From: Verrucomicrobiota bacterium
GTDB taxonomy: Bacteria; Verrucomicrobiota; Verrucomicrobiia; Verrucomicrobiales; Verrucomicrobiaceae
Direction of reading: 5' to 3'
DNA: 8,990 bases
Assembly: GCA_023429545.1 (NCBI GenBank)
Contig: JAEYUU010000029.1
Coordinates: 1-8,990 of the forward strand
Part shown: in pieces, positions 1 through 6,806 of the stretch
Layout: every line of letters begins with the position of its first letter
Position numbering within the stretch: the stretch's first letter is position 1
The notes under the pieces: generated by a model
The model's database searches: none
What the model was told of the DNA's origin: nothing
The model's input: the letters and a program-made list of their open reading frames with translations, nothing else
Position numbers and translations under genes: made by a program

Positions 1-276
1 CGCCTCCGTCGGAAGAGGGAGCAGGTGGCGAATGCTGTTCCCGCACTTCCCAGCTTCGAATCTTCCGTGCCGCTGGAGGCGTTGGGCCTCACACCCAAGG
101 AGGCGGAGGTGCTGCTGTGGACCGCCCAGGGGAAGTCGAACGCGGAAACCGCCATCCTGCTTGGCAGCGCCGAGGCCACCGTAAAGAAGCACATGGAGCG
201 CATCCTGCAGAAGCTGGACGTGGAAAATCGTGGCGCCGCCTCTTTGGTGGCCATCGAGACGCTGAGCCGACGATAA
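1..276 (+). CDS. LuxR-family HTH transcriptional regulator, C-terminal part (left end outside the window)
   Basis: The last ~60 residues form a GerE/LuxR-type helix-turn-helix. It opens with LTPKEAEVLLW, then has the QGKSNAETAILLGSAEATVKKH recognition region (shown in pieces: QGKSNAETA, TVKKHMERIL) and closes with LQKLDVENRGAA. This domain binds DNA and normally sits at the C terminus behind a receiver, PAS or ligand-binding domain. The frame is already open at base 1 (Arg/Lys/Glu-rich codons that could be a linker helix), so I treat it as a partial gene. A GTG at 25 preceded by a purine-rich GAGGGAG could instead start a free-standing HTH protein of 83 residues, like GerE itself; the window cannot separate the two. 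It ends 17 bp before the convergent SGNH hydrolase. Its targets are unknown. Confidence 0.85.
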   Translation, partial: RLRRKREQVANAVPALPSFESSVPLEALGLTPKEAEVLLWTAQGKSNAETAILLGSAEATVKKHMERILQKLDVENRGAASLVAIETLSRR

Positions 277-297
277 GTCATGCTCCCAGGGGCTTAT
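273..297. terminator. Weak stem-loop between convergent genes
   Basis: ATAAGTC (273-279) can pair with GGCTTAT (291-297), giving a 7-bp stem with one G-U pair and an 11-nt loop. It contains both stop codons of the two converging genes. There is no clear T-tract on either side, so it is only a weak bidirectional terminator candidate. Confidence 0.2.
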
Positions 298-1055
298 TCC
301 GGCAGCACCGGTTTCAGCGCCTCCGCCCAGATGGCATAACCTTTCGCGCCGGGGTGCAGGAAGTCCGGCATCACCTCTTTTGAGATGATGCCATCGGCGT
401 TGGTGAGCTTTGAGGTGATGTCCAGGTACGTGACCTTGGTTCCCTCCATCTTTTTCACGAGGCGCTCGTTGATAGCATTCACCTGGACACGCCTGGCATT
501 GTCCGGCTTCTCCCCGCGTGGGAAGACGGCCATCACAATAATTTTCGCCGCCGGGCACTTCTCCCGCACGCGCTGCGCAATGAGCGTGATGCCCTCCACG
601 ATCTCATCCGGGGTGTTCTCACGTGCATTCTTCGTGCCCGCCAGATTGTTGGTGCCGATGTGAATGACCACGGCCTTTGGTGAGAGTCCGTCCAGTTCAC
701 CGAGTTCGATGCGCTTCAGCACGTTCTGCGTGCGGTCCCAGCCGAAGCCCAGATTGAGCACCGGACGTTCGCCGAAGAGATCCTTCCACGCCTGCGCACC
801 GCGGTCGCCCTTGGGCTCGCGAGGCACGCCGCCCCAGAAGTGCGTGATGGAGTCGCCGATGAGCACCACCTCCGGCCTGAGTTGGTCCTTTACAGCCATC
901 ACGGCGGCGTGGCGGTCGTTCCATTCATAGAAGTCGTTCTCCAGCTTTCCCGCTGGGATGATGGCCGTGTTGGGAGTCCGGGACTTGTCGTCCGCCTGGA
1001 GGAACAGACTGCCAAGCAGGATGAACATGGAAGTGGTGAGGCTGCAGAATCGCAT
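294..1055 (-). CDS. Secreted SGNH/GDSL-type hydrolase (PAF-acetylhydrolase-like esterase)
   Basis: The predicted 253-residue protein has the four SGNH blocks. Block I is IGDSIT with nucleophile Ser69. Block II is NLGFGWDRTQN with Gly103. Block III is IGTNN at 133-137 with the oxyanion Asn. Block V is DFLHPGAKGY with Asp231 and His234. Such enzymes cleave acyl or acetyl esters of lipids or sugars; the layout resembles the platelet-activating-factor acetylhydrolase-like and carbohydrate-esterase branches. I chose the ATG at 1055 because a Sec-type signal peptide (hydrophobic SMFILLGSLFLQA, cleaved near residue 20) then begins at once. A TTG at 1091 would add 12 charged residues in front of it. 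No strong ribosome binding site is visible. The gene is divergent from the PSCyt1/DUF1501 pair, which suggests but does not prove a shared role. The true substrate cannot be read from the sequence. Confidence 0.9.
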   Translation of the reverse strand: MRFCSLTTSMFILLGSLFLQADDKSRTPNTAIIPAGKLENDFYEWNDRHAAVMAVKDQLRPEVVLIGDSITHFWGGVPREPKGDRGAQAWKDLFGERPVLNLGFGWDRTQNVLKRIELGELDGLSPKAVVIHIGTNNLAGTKNARENTPDEIVEGITLIAQRVREKCPAAKIIVMAVFPRGEKPDNARRVQVNAINERLVKKMEGTKVTYLDITSKLTNADGIISKEVMPDFLHPGAKGYAIWAEALKPVLPE

Positions 1056-1183
1056 GGCGGGTATCTCACGTGATTTCGCCCTGGGAGGCAAGCTTCTGGT
1101 GTGGTTGCAGACAAGACTGTCGTGTCAGCGACCGTTTCTGGTAGAGTAGAGTCCAGCCTCCAGACAGAGACCTACTCATCCGA
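1056..1183. promoter_or_regulatory. Divergent promoter region of the SGNH hydrolase and the PSCyt1 gene
   Basis: This 128-bp gap separates two divergent start codons, so promoters for both directions should lie here or just inside the genes. I see no convincing -35/-10 pair on either strand; TTGCAG at 1105-1110 is the best -35-like hexamer but has no good -10 partner. The clearest structure is the dyad at 1110-1126, listed separately. Confidence 0.6.
1110..1126. promoter_or_regulatory. Candidate operator: 17-bp imperfect dyad in the centre of the divergent gap
   Basis: GACAAGACTGTCGTGTC has two-fold symmetry about T1118, with 7 of 8 base pairs matching (only 1114/1122 mismatched). It lies 54 bp from the SGNH start codon and 57 bp from the PSCyt1 start codon, almost exactly midway. 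Size and symmetry suit a dimeric HTH regulator. Which protein binds, if any, is unknown, and a chance match remains possible. Confidence 0.35.
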
Positions 1184-4100
1184 ATGCCATACCGCCTATC
1201 CATATTGACTGTCGCCTTGCTTGGCGCGCTTTCCGCAGCGCTGTCCGCCGCCGGCCCCGCGTCGTCGCCCGACTTCACCACGGAAGTCCGGCCCATTCTT
1301 TCCCGCTACTGCTTCAAGTGCCATGGCCCGGATGAAAAGGCACGCAAGGGGGACCTGCGTCTGGATCTGCGTGAGGAAGCGCTAAAACCGGCGAAGACAG
1401 GGGACATCGCCATCGTGCCGAGCCATCCGGATCAGAGCGCCGTGGTTGCTCGCATCGAAACCAGCGACCCGGACGATGCCATGCCACCGCCAGAGGCGAA
1501 GATGACGATGACGGCGGAGCAGAAGGACATTCTGAAACGCTGGATCGCAGGCGGGGCCGAGTACAAGCAGCACTGGGCCTTTGTGAATCCGCAGCAGGTG
1601 GCAGTTCCAAAACAGGATTCCAGCTCCGTGAGTGCGAATCCTATTGATGCCTTCATCCGAGCAAAGCTGAAGGAGCACGGCCTTGCCGCTTCGCCGCCTG
1701 CGGACGCTGTGACTCTCGTGCGCAGGCTGTATCTGGACCTCATTGGCCTGCCACCGAGCCCGGCGGAGGTGGATGCTTTTGTGAAATCTGCCGCGCAAGA
1801 CCGCGCTGCCGCCGTGCAGGCCACCGTCGACATCCTGCTTGCCTCACCGCAATATGGAGAGCGGTGGGCCCGTCGCTGGCTGGACCTCGCGCGCTATGCG
1901 GACACGAATGGCTACGAGAAGGATCGCCCACGCAGCATCTGGCCCTATCGTGATTGGGTGGTGCGCGCGCTGAATGCGGACATGCCGTTTGATCAGTTCA
2001 CCATCGAGCAGATTGCAGGGGACATGCTGCCGGGGGCGACCACGGATCAGCGCATCGCCACCGGCTTTCACCGCAACACGATGTTGAATGAAGAGGGTGG
2101 CATCGATCCGCTCGAGTTCCGCTACCACGCCATGGCGGATCGCGTGGCCACCACTGGCACCACCTGGCTGGGACTCACGCTGGGGTGCGCCCAGTGCCAC
2201 ACTCACAAGTATGACCCCATCACGCACCGGGAGTATTTCCAGATCATGGCCTTCCTGAACAATGCGGACGAGCCGGATCTGAATCTGCCCGTGAAGGAAG
2301 AGCCCCAGGAAATGCAAAGACGCGCAAAACAGGCTGCCAGCCTGGTGGCCGCACTCCCCGCGAAGTGGCCGGGGCCGGAGAACGTCACTCCGGAAGCGCG
2401 CAGTGCACTTGCGGAAGCGGCATTCACGGCATGGCTCCAGCGGATGCGCAACAACAGGGTGGACTGGCAGGTGCTCCGGCCAGTGGAAATGAAGACGAAC
2501 CTGCCTCACCTCACGCTGTTGCCTGATGGCTCCGTGCTCGGCTCTGGCGACATCACGAAAAGCGATACATATGAGCTCAAGTTCCGTCCGGGAGCGGGAG
2601 ACATTACCGCCATCCGCCTGGAGGCCCTTCCGCATGCAAGCCTCCCCGCCCATGGACCGGGACTCACCTACTACGAGGGACCCAAGGGCGACTTCTTCAT
2701 GGGAGAATTGCAGGTCAGCGTGAACGGCAGGATGGTGAAAATCGCACGCGCCAGCGAGACCTATGCCCGGAACAACTTCGGCGGACCTAACGCCCCGGCG
2801 GTCTCCGCGATGGCTGCGATTGACGGAGACCCGCAGACAGGGTGGAGCTGTGCGAAACGTCCAGGTGAGGCGCATGAGGCGGTATTCGTCTTCGAGACGC
2901 CCCTTCCAGCCGCTGGTGAGGTTTCCGTCAAGATGTCCTTTGGCAGGCATTACGCCTGCCCGCTCGGACGTTTCCGGATTTCCGCCACCACGGATCCAAA
3001 GGGCGCGGAGGCCCGAGGCATTCCCTTGAAGCTTGAATCGCTTCTGGCAATACCGGACGGGCAACTTCAGGGTACGCAGCGCAATGAACTTCGCTGGCAC
3101 TTCCTGATGAACGCACCCGAGGTGGCTGAAGCGGCGGATGCGATTCGCGAATTACGCAAGCCACCCGCAGCACCCGTGAGCCTTGTGATGCGCGAGCGCC
3201 CCGCGTCCAATCCGCGTGTGACCCATCTGCGCAATCGCGGCGAGTACACGCAGCCCGAGGAAGAGGTGCAGGCCGAAGTGCTCTCCGTGCTGAACCCACT
3301 GCCGAAGGATGCGCCACGCAACCGCCTCGCATTTGCACGGTGGCTGGTGTCGCCGGAGAATCCGCTGACGGCGCGTGTCATGGTGAACCGCCAGTGGGAG
3401 ATTCTCTTCGGGCGTGGCCTGGTGAAAACATCGCAGGATTTCGGATTTCAAGGAGAAGTGCCGAGCCACCCCGAGCTGCTCGACTGGCTCGCGGTGGAGT
3501 TCATGAAGCAAGGGTGGTCGCTCAAGAAGTTGCACCGTCTCATCGTGACCAGTGCGACTTACCAGCAGTCTTCCCGGGTGACGCCGGAGCTTCTGGCAAA
3601 AGATTCGGAGAACAAGTGGCTGGCTCGCGCCTCACGCCCACGCGTGGAGGCGGAGATTGTGCGTGACAGCGTGCTGCACGCTAGCGGCCTGCTTTCCCTG
3701 AAGATGGGTGGGCCGGGCGTGTACCCGCCGCAACCGGATGGCGTGGTGGACATTGCCTATGGCAAGGGAACATGGGAGGCCAGCGGCGGAGACGACCGGC
3801 ATCGCCGTTCTCTCTACACCTTCCTGAAACGCACGGCACCCTTCGCCATGGCCACCACCTTTGATGCGCCGAGTGGCGAGGCGTGCGTGGCACGTCGTGA
3901 TGTGTCCAACACACCGCTGCAGGCGCTCACATTGCTGAATGATATTTTCATGGTGGAGGCCACGCAGGCACTCGGGGCGCTTACTTCCCAGCAGCCCGGC
4001 ACGGATGAAGCGCGACTGCAGTTCATGTTCCGCAGGGTGCTCTGCCGGGCAGCCTCGCCGGATGAAGCCGCCACGCTCACGGACTATCTTGGGCAACAGA

Positions 4101-4237
4101 GGCAGCGCATCCGATCAGGTGAACTGGATGCCGCCGTGATCAACGGATGCAAAGCAGCCACCGATGCAGATCGCGCGGCGTGGACCCTGCTGGCGCGCGC
4201 CCTCTTCAACCTCGATGAATTTGTCACGAAAGGCTGA
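1184..4237 (+). CDS. Exported planctomycete-type cytochrome c protein with PSCyt1, DUF1549 and DUF1553 domains
   Basis: The protein has 1017 residues. A Sec signal peptide (about 1-23, hydrophobic core LSILTVALLGALSAAL) is followed by a PSCyt1 cytochrome-like domain (about 30-130) with haem motif C43-F-K-C46-H47; Met100 in DAMPPPE is a plausible axial ligand. DUF1549 (about 150-365) ends in GCAQCHTHKYDPI, which holds a second CxxCH (C335-H339). A region at about 440-605 has discoidin-like features (MAAIDGDPQTGW, ALPHASLPAHGPG). DUF1553 (about 710-980) shows NRLAFARWLVSPENPLTARVMV (in part), VNRQWEILFGRGLV, SHPELLDWLA and VSNTPLQALTLLND. These proteins are abundant in Planctomycetota and Verrucomicrobiota and often linked to polysaccharide use, but no reaction is established. 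It lies outside the cytoplasm by prediction. The ATG at 1184 is used because the signal peptide starts there; the ribosome binding site is weak. The DUF1501 gene follows after 4 bp, so the two are probably co-transcribed. Confidence 0.95.
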   Translation: MPYRLSILTVALLGALSAALSAAGPASSPDFTTEVRPILSRYCFKCHGPDEKARKGDLRLDLREEALKPAKTGDIAIVPSHPDQSAVVARIETSDPDDAMPPPEAKMTMTAEQKDILKRWIAGGAEYKQHWAFVNPQQVAVPKQDSSSVSANPIDAFIRAKLKEHGLAASPPADAVTLVRRLYLDLIGLPPSPAEVDAFVKSAAQDRAAAVQATVDILLASPQYGERWARRWLDLARYADTNGYEKDRPRSIWPYRDWVVRALNADMPFDQFTIEQIAGDMLPGATTDQRIATGFHRNTMLNEEGGIDPLEFRYHAMADRVATTGTTWLGLTLGCAQCHTHKYDPITHREYFQIMAFLNNADEPDLNLPVKEEPQEMQRRAKQAASLVAALPAKWPGPENVTPEARSALAEAAFTAWLQRMRNNRVDWQVLRPVEMKTNLPHLTLLPDGSVLGSGDITKSDTYELKFRPGAGDITAIRLEALPHASLPAHGPGLTYYEGPKGDFFMGELQVSVNGRMVKIARASETYARNNFGGPNAPAVSAMAAIDGDPQTGWSCAKRPGEAHEAVFVFETPLPAAGEVSVKMSFGRHYACPLGRFRISATTDPKGAEARGIPLKLESLLAIPDGQLQGTQRNELRWHFLMNAPEVAEAADAIRELRKPPAAPVSLVMRERPASNPRVTHLRNRGEYTQPEEEVQAEVLSVLNPLPKDAPRNRLAFARWLVSPENPLTARVMVNRQWEILFGRGLVKTSQDFGFQGEVPSHPELLDWLAVEFMKQGWSLKKLHRLIVTSATYQQSSRVTPELLAKDSENKWLARASRPRVEAEIVRDSVLHASGLLSLKMGGPGVYPPQPDGVVDIAYGKGTWEASGGDDRHRRSLYTFLKRTAPFAMATTFDAPSGEACVARRDVSNTPLQALTLLNDIFMVEATQALGALTSQQPGTDEARLQFMFRRVLCRAASPDEAATLTDYLGQQRQRIRSGELDAAVINGCKAATDADRAAWTLLARALFNLDEFVTKG
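4229..4233 (+). promoter_or_regulatory. Ribosome binding site that sets the DUF1501 start
   Basis: AAAGG lies 8 nt before the ATG at 4242 and overlaps the last codons of the upstream gene. It supports the ATG at 4242 over an in-frame ATG at 4164, which would sit inside the upstream gene, or later ATGs at 4254 and 4266. Confidence 0.5.
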
Positions 4238-4241
4238 GCTC

Positions 4242-5684
4242 ATGACGAACCGCATGTTCAATCCGATGCACATCTCGCGCCGCCACTTCCTGCAGGACTG
4301 CGGCGTCGGCCTGGGAAAAGTGGCCCTGGCCGGACTGCTGACAGATTCACTGTGCACAACCGCCAGCGCCGCCTCGTCCGCCATCGATCCGTTGCGCCCC
4401 ATCAAGCCGCATTTTCCAGGCAAGGCAAAGCACGTGATCCATCTCTTCATGGCGGGCGCCCCCTCACAGCTCGACCTCTTCGACTACAAGCCGGCGCTTG
4501 CAAAACTTGAGGGCAAGCCACTGCCTCCCTCCGTCATCGGAAGCCAGCGGTATGCGTTTATCCGGCCGGATGCAGCCGTGCTTGGGCCACGTTTCAAATT
4601 TGCAAAGCATGGGCAATGCGGTGCTGAGCTTTCCGAGGCGGTGCCGCACCTCGCGAAGATCGTGGATGACATCTGCATCGTTCGTTCGTGCAAGACGGAT
4701 CAGTTTAATCACGCGCCTGCGCAGCTCTTTTTCAACACCGGCTTCTCGCAGCCGGGCAGGCCTTCGTTGGGCTCATGGGCGCTATACGGTCTCGGCTCCG
4801 AGACGCAGGATTTGCCTGCCTTCGTGGTGATGAGCACAGGCAGTGGGTTGAGCGGAGGCTCGGCGCTGTGGTCCAGTGGTTTTCTTCCCACGGTCTACAC
4901 CGGCGTGCGATTACGCTCGCAGGGCGATCCCATTTTGAATGTCTCCAGCCCCAGCGGCGTGGATGCACGTCTGCAGAGGGACACGCTGAATCTTATCGGC
5001 AAGATGAACCGCAAGCAGATGGAGTCTGTGGGCGACCCGGAAATCAACACGCGTCTCACGAATTACGAGATGGCCTTCCGGTTGCAGACCAGCGCGCCGG
5101 AACTCATGGACCTCAAGAGCGAGAGCAAGGCTACCTTGGAAATGTACGGCTGCGATCCGGACAAGCCCTCCTTTGCCCGCGCCTGTCTGCTTGCTCGGCG
5201 CATGATTGAGCGCGGCGTGCGCTTCATCAACATCTATCACGAGGGCTGGGATGCGCACTCAGATGTGATGGGCAACACGATGAAGAACTGCGCCGCCACC
5301 GATCAGGCCAGTGCTGCGCTCGTGCGTGATCTGAAGCAACGCGGATTGCTGGATGACACTCTGGTCATCTGGGGCGGAGAATTTGGGCGCACCCCCATGG
5401 TGGAGACGAATCCCGCGTTGGGCCGCAGTCTGGGCCGCGACCATCATCCGCAGGCCTACACCATGTGGATGGCTGGGGGCGGCATCAAACCGGGCGTCAC
5501 CCATGGCACCACGGATGAAATGGGTTTCCACATTGCGGACAAGCCCGTCCATGTGCATGATCTGCAAGCGACCATCCTGCATTGCCTCGGCTTCGATCAT
5601 GAGCGTCTCACCTTCCATCACGCGGGAAGGGACTTCCGGCTCACCGATGTGCACGGGCATCTGGTGAAGGAGTTGCTCGCTTGA
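4242..5684 (+). CDS. Tat-exported DUF1501 protein
   Basis: The 480-residue protein starts with a twin-arginine signal: S12-R13-R14-H-F-L17, a hydrophobic stretch (VGLGKVALAGLL) and a likely cleavage site at ASA near residue 44. DUF1501 hallmarks follow: HVIHLFMAGAPSQLDLFDYKP (in part, about 64-83), the CDTQF-like segment CKTDQFNH (150-157), WGGEFGRTPM (377-386), GRDHHPQAYTMWMAGGG (398-414) and VHDLQATILHCLG (438-450). DUF1501 is related in fold to the alkaline phosphatase/sulfatase superfamily; the conserved Asp, Glu and His residues suggest metal binding, but no reaction is established. Tat export suggests that it folds, perhaps with a cofactor, before export. It lies 4 bp after the PSCyt1/DUF1549/DUF1553 gene, the usual arrangement, and the two products probably work together in the periplasm. 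A strong hairpin closes the unit downstream. Confidence 0.95.
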   Translation: MTNRMFNPMHISRRHFLQDCGVGLGKVALAGLLTDSLCTTASAASSAIDPLRPIKPHFPGKAKHVIHLFMAGAPSQLDLFDYKPALAKLEGKPLPPSVIGSQRYAFIRPDAAVLGPRFKFAKHGQCGAELSEAVPHLAKIVDDICIVRSCKTDQFNHAPAQLFFNTGFSQPGRPSLGSWALYGLGSETQDLPAFVVMSTGSGLSGGSALWSSGFLPTVYTGVRLRSQGDPILNVSSPSGVDARLQRDTLNLIGKMNRKQMESVGDPEINTRLTNYEMAFRLQTSAPELMDLKSESKATLEMYGCDPDKPSFARACLLARRMIERGVRFINIYHEGWDAHSDVMGNTMKNCAATDQASAALVRDLKQRGLLDDTLVIWGGEFGRTPMVETNPALGRSLGRDHHPQAYTMWMAGGGIKPGVTHGTTDEMGFHIADKPVHVHDLQATILHCLGFDHERLTFHHAGRDFRLTDVHGHLVKELLA

Positions 5685-5698
5685 GGCCCCATTTAGAG

Positions 5699-5740
5699 AC
5701 GCTGACGGGGACGGAATTGCTCCGTCCCCGTCAGCGTTTT
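5699..5740 (+). terminator. Rho-independent terminator after the DUF1501 gene
   Basis: A perfect 17-bp GC-rich stem (5699-5715 with 5721-5737) encloses a 5-nt loop, ATTGC. The right arm runs into TTTT at 5737-5740. It begins 15 nt after the DUF1501 stop codon. The opposite gene (DUF1579) ends at 5761, so the hairpin may also slow transcription from the right, but that side lacks a T-tract. Confidence 0.85.
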
Positions 5741-5760
5741 CGGAGGGGGTTTAAATGGAT

Positions 5761-6318
5761 CTATTTCTTCCGGTGGTACTCACCCTTCACGATGGTCAGC
5801 CACCTGCCATCATCCTCCTTGATGGACGAGGTGAAGGTGCGGTGGTCGGGGCTTTTGAACGCCACCGTTTCACGAAACTCGCGAAGCTTCCCCGGAGTCT
5901 TGGGACAGGGACCAGTCGTTTCCAGCGTCAACATGTTGCCGGATGCGTCCAGGGTGCCTTCATACTGCCACATGTGGCTGGTCATGCCGTCCACCCAGGT
6001 GCCGATGTATTTTTTCTTCGCCGGATCATATCCCAGTGTGATGACACTGGACATGGGCATTCCCATCATCTCCGCCTTGCCTTCACCGATGATCCAGAAA
6101 CCGCCAATCATCTTTGCGGTTTCGGATCCCTTGCACGTCATGGGCGGCTTCCCGGGTTCCATGTAGATTTCCACGGAGGTGTCCCATTCTCCGGCGAGTT
6201 TCTTGAGCCACTCATGTTCTTTCACGGGCGGAGGCATCTGGGGCATTTCCTGGGCCTGAAGCAATGCAATGGAACCCAGGATGGCGCAGGCGAGTGCGGT
6301 AAGCGTGGTCGTTTTCAT
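5761..6318 (-). CDS. Exported DUF1579 family protein
   Basis: The protein has 185 residues. A Sec signal peptide (residues 1-23, core LTALACAILGSIALLQA) is followed by a DUF1579 domain. Typical features are HEWLKKLAGEWD near residues 35-46, the GGFWIIGEGKAEMMG segment (72-86), ITLGYDPAKKKYIGTWVD (93-110, in part MTSHMW after it) and a C-terminal DGRWLTIVKGEYHRKK (170-185). Members are predicted beta-rich, lipocalin-like proteins that may bind a small hydrophobic ligand; no function is proven. The ATG at 6318 is chosen because it opens the signal peptide directly; a GTG at 6333 is possible, and neither has a clear ribosome binding site. It lies 55 bp downstream of the DUF1428 gene on the same strand and is probably co-transcribed with it. 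Confidence 0.88.
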   Translation of the reverse strand: MKTTTLTALACAILGSIALLQAQEMPQMPPPVKEHEWLKKLAGEWDTSVEIYMEPGKPPMTCKGSETAKMIGGFWIIGEGKAEMMGMPMSSVITLGYDPAKKKYIGTWVDGMTSHMWQYEGTLDASGNMLTLETTGPCPKTPGKLREFRETVAFKSPDHRTFTSSIKEDDGRWLTIVKGEYHRKK

Positions 6319-6373
6319 GAGTTGAGTTTTCACGATGGTGATGTTGTGGATGGTTTGGCAAAAGGTGTGACAA

Positions 6374-6739
6374 CTAGACACTCACGACGGACTTGAACCC
6401 ACCGTAAGTCATGCGCTTCATGTCGAAGGGCATGGCCTCTTGTTTCATGAATGGTACAAGCCGGGGATCCTTCATGACCTTCGCATTCACCTGATCGCGA
6501 TGCTTGCGGGACTTGAACCGGATCCAGGAAAAGATGACTGTCTCATCCGGCTTCGCCTTCGTGATCTTGGGGAAGGAGGACGTCATGCCTTCGATCTTCA
6601 GATCATCCCCCACGCACTCCCAGTATTCGAGGGCACCGTGGTCCTTCCAGACCTTGGACGCCTTGCGGGCGATCTTCACGTATTCATCCACTTTCTTTTT
6701 GGGAACTGGGATGACAAATCCATCAATGTAGCTGGCCAT
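6374..6739 (-). CDS. DUF1428 family protein (YbaA-like)
   Basis: The 121-residue protein matches the DUF1428 family (E. coli YbaA is a member). It starts MASYIDGFVIPVPKKKVDEY, has the central ARKASKVWKDHGALEYWEC block (about 24-42), then ETVIFSWIRFKSRKHRD (65-81) and FDMKRMTYGGFKSVVSV at the end. The family adopts a ferredoxin-like dimeric alpha/beta-barrel fold; its biochemical role is not established. No signal peptide is present, so it should be cytoplasmic. The start is well fixed by AAGGAG six bases upstream of the ATG. Its neighbour downstream is the exported DUF1579 protein. From general knowledge, DUF1428, DUF1579, SRPBCC, glyoxalase-like and YciI genes often sit near one another in bacterial genomes; only two of these are visible here. 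Confidence 0.92.
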   Translation of the reverse strand: MASYIDGFVIPVPKKKVDEYVKIARKASKVWKDHGALEYWECVGDDLKIEGMTSSFPKITKAKPDETVIFSWIRFKSRKHRDQVNAKVMKDPRLVPFMKQEAMPFDMKRMTYGGFKSVVSV

Positions 6740-6745
6740 AGTGTT

Positions 6746-6751
6746 CTCCTT
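6746..6751 (-). promoter_or_regulatory. Strong ribosome binding site of the DUF1428 gene
   Basis: The minus strand reads AAGGAG, 6 nt before the ATG at 6739. It rules out an in-frame upstream extension to 6850, whose residues (NKPNKPNQPT) are the translation of a short repeat. Confidence 0.8.
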
Positions 6752-6778
6752 TTCTGTTGAGGCGCCGGTGGGTTGGTT

Positions 6779-6796
6779 GGGCTTGTTGGGCTTGTT
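6779..6796. repeat. Two tandem copies of a 9-bp unit in the DUF1428 leader
   Basis: GGGCTTGTT occurs twice back to back (6779-6787 and 6788-6796), preceded by GGTTGGTT. On the transcribed strand this gives a C/A-rich, G-poor leader of CAACAAGCC units before the ribosome binding site. It may just be a local slippage product. Confidence 0.7.
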
Positions 6797-6806
6797 GCAG
6801 AAAGAC

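Noticed and set aside
1056..1091. TTG-initiated extension of the SGNH hydrolase
   Set aside because: It adds charged residues before the signal peptide and has no ribosome binding site.
1844..3100. A 418-codon open frame on the minus strand opposite the PSCyt1 gene
   Set aside because: It lies wholly antisense to a gene with clear domains, has no recognisable family, and is the kind of long frame that GC-rich coding DNA produces by codon bias.
4164..4241. Upstream ATG extension of the DUF1501 gene
   Set aside because: It would overlap the upstream gene by 74 bases and put 26 residues before the Tat signal region; the ATG at 4242 has a suitable ribosome binding site.
5755..6396. A 213-codon plus-strand open frame opposite the DUF1579 gene
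   Set aside because: It is antisense to a well-supported exported protein, and its translation shows no domain or signal peptide.
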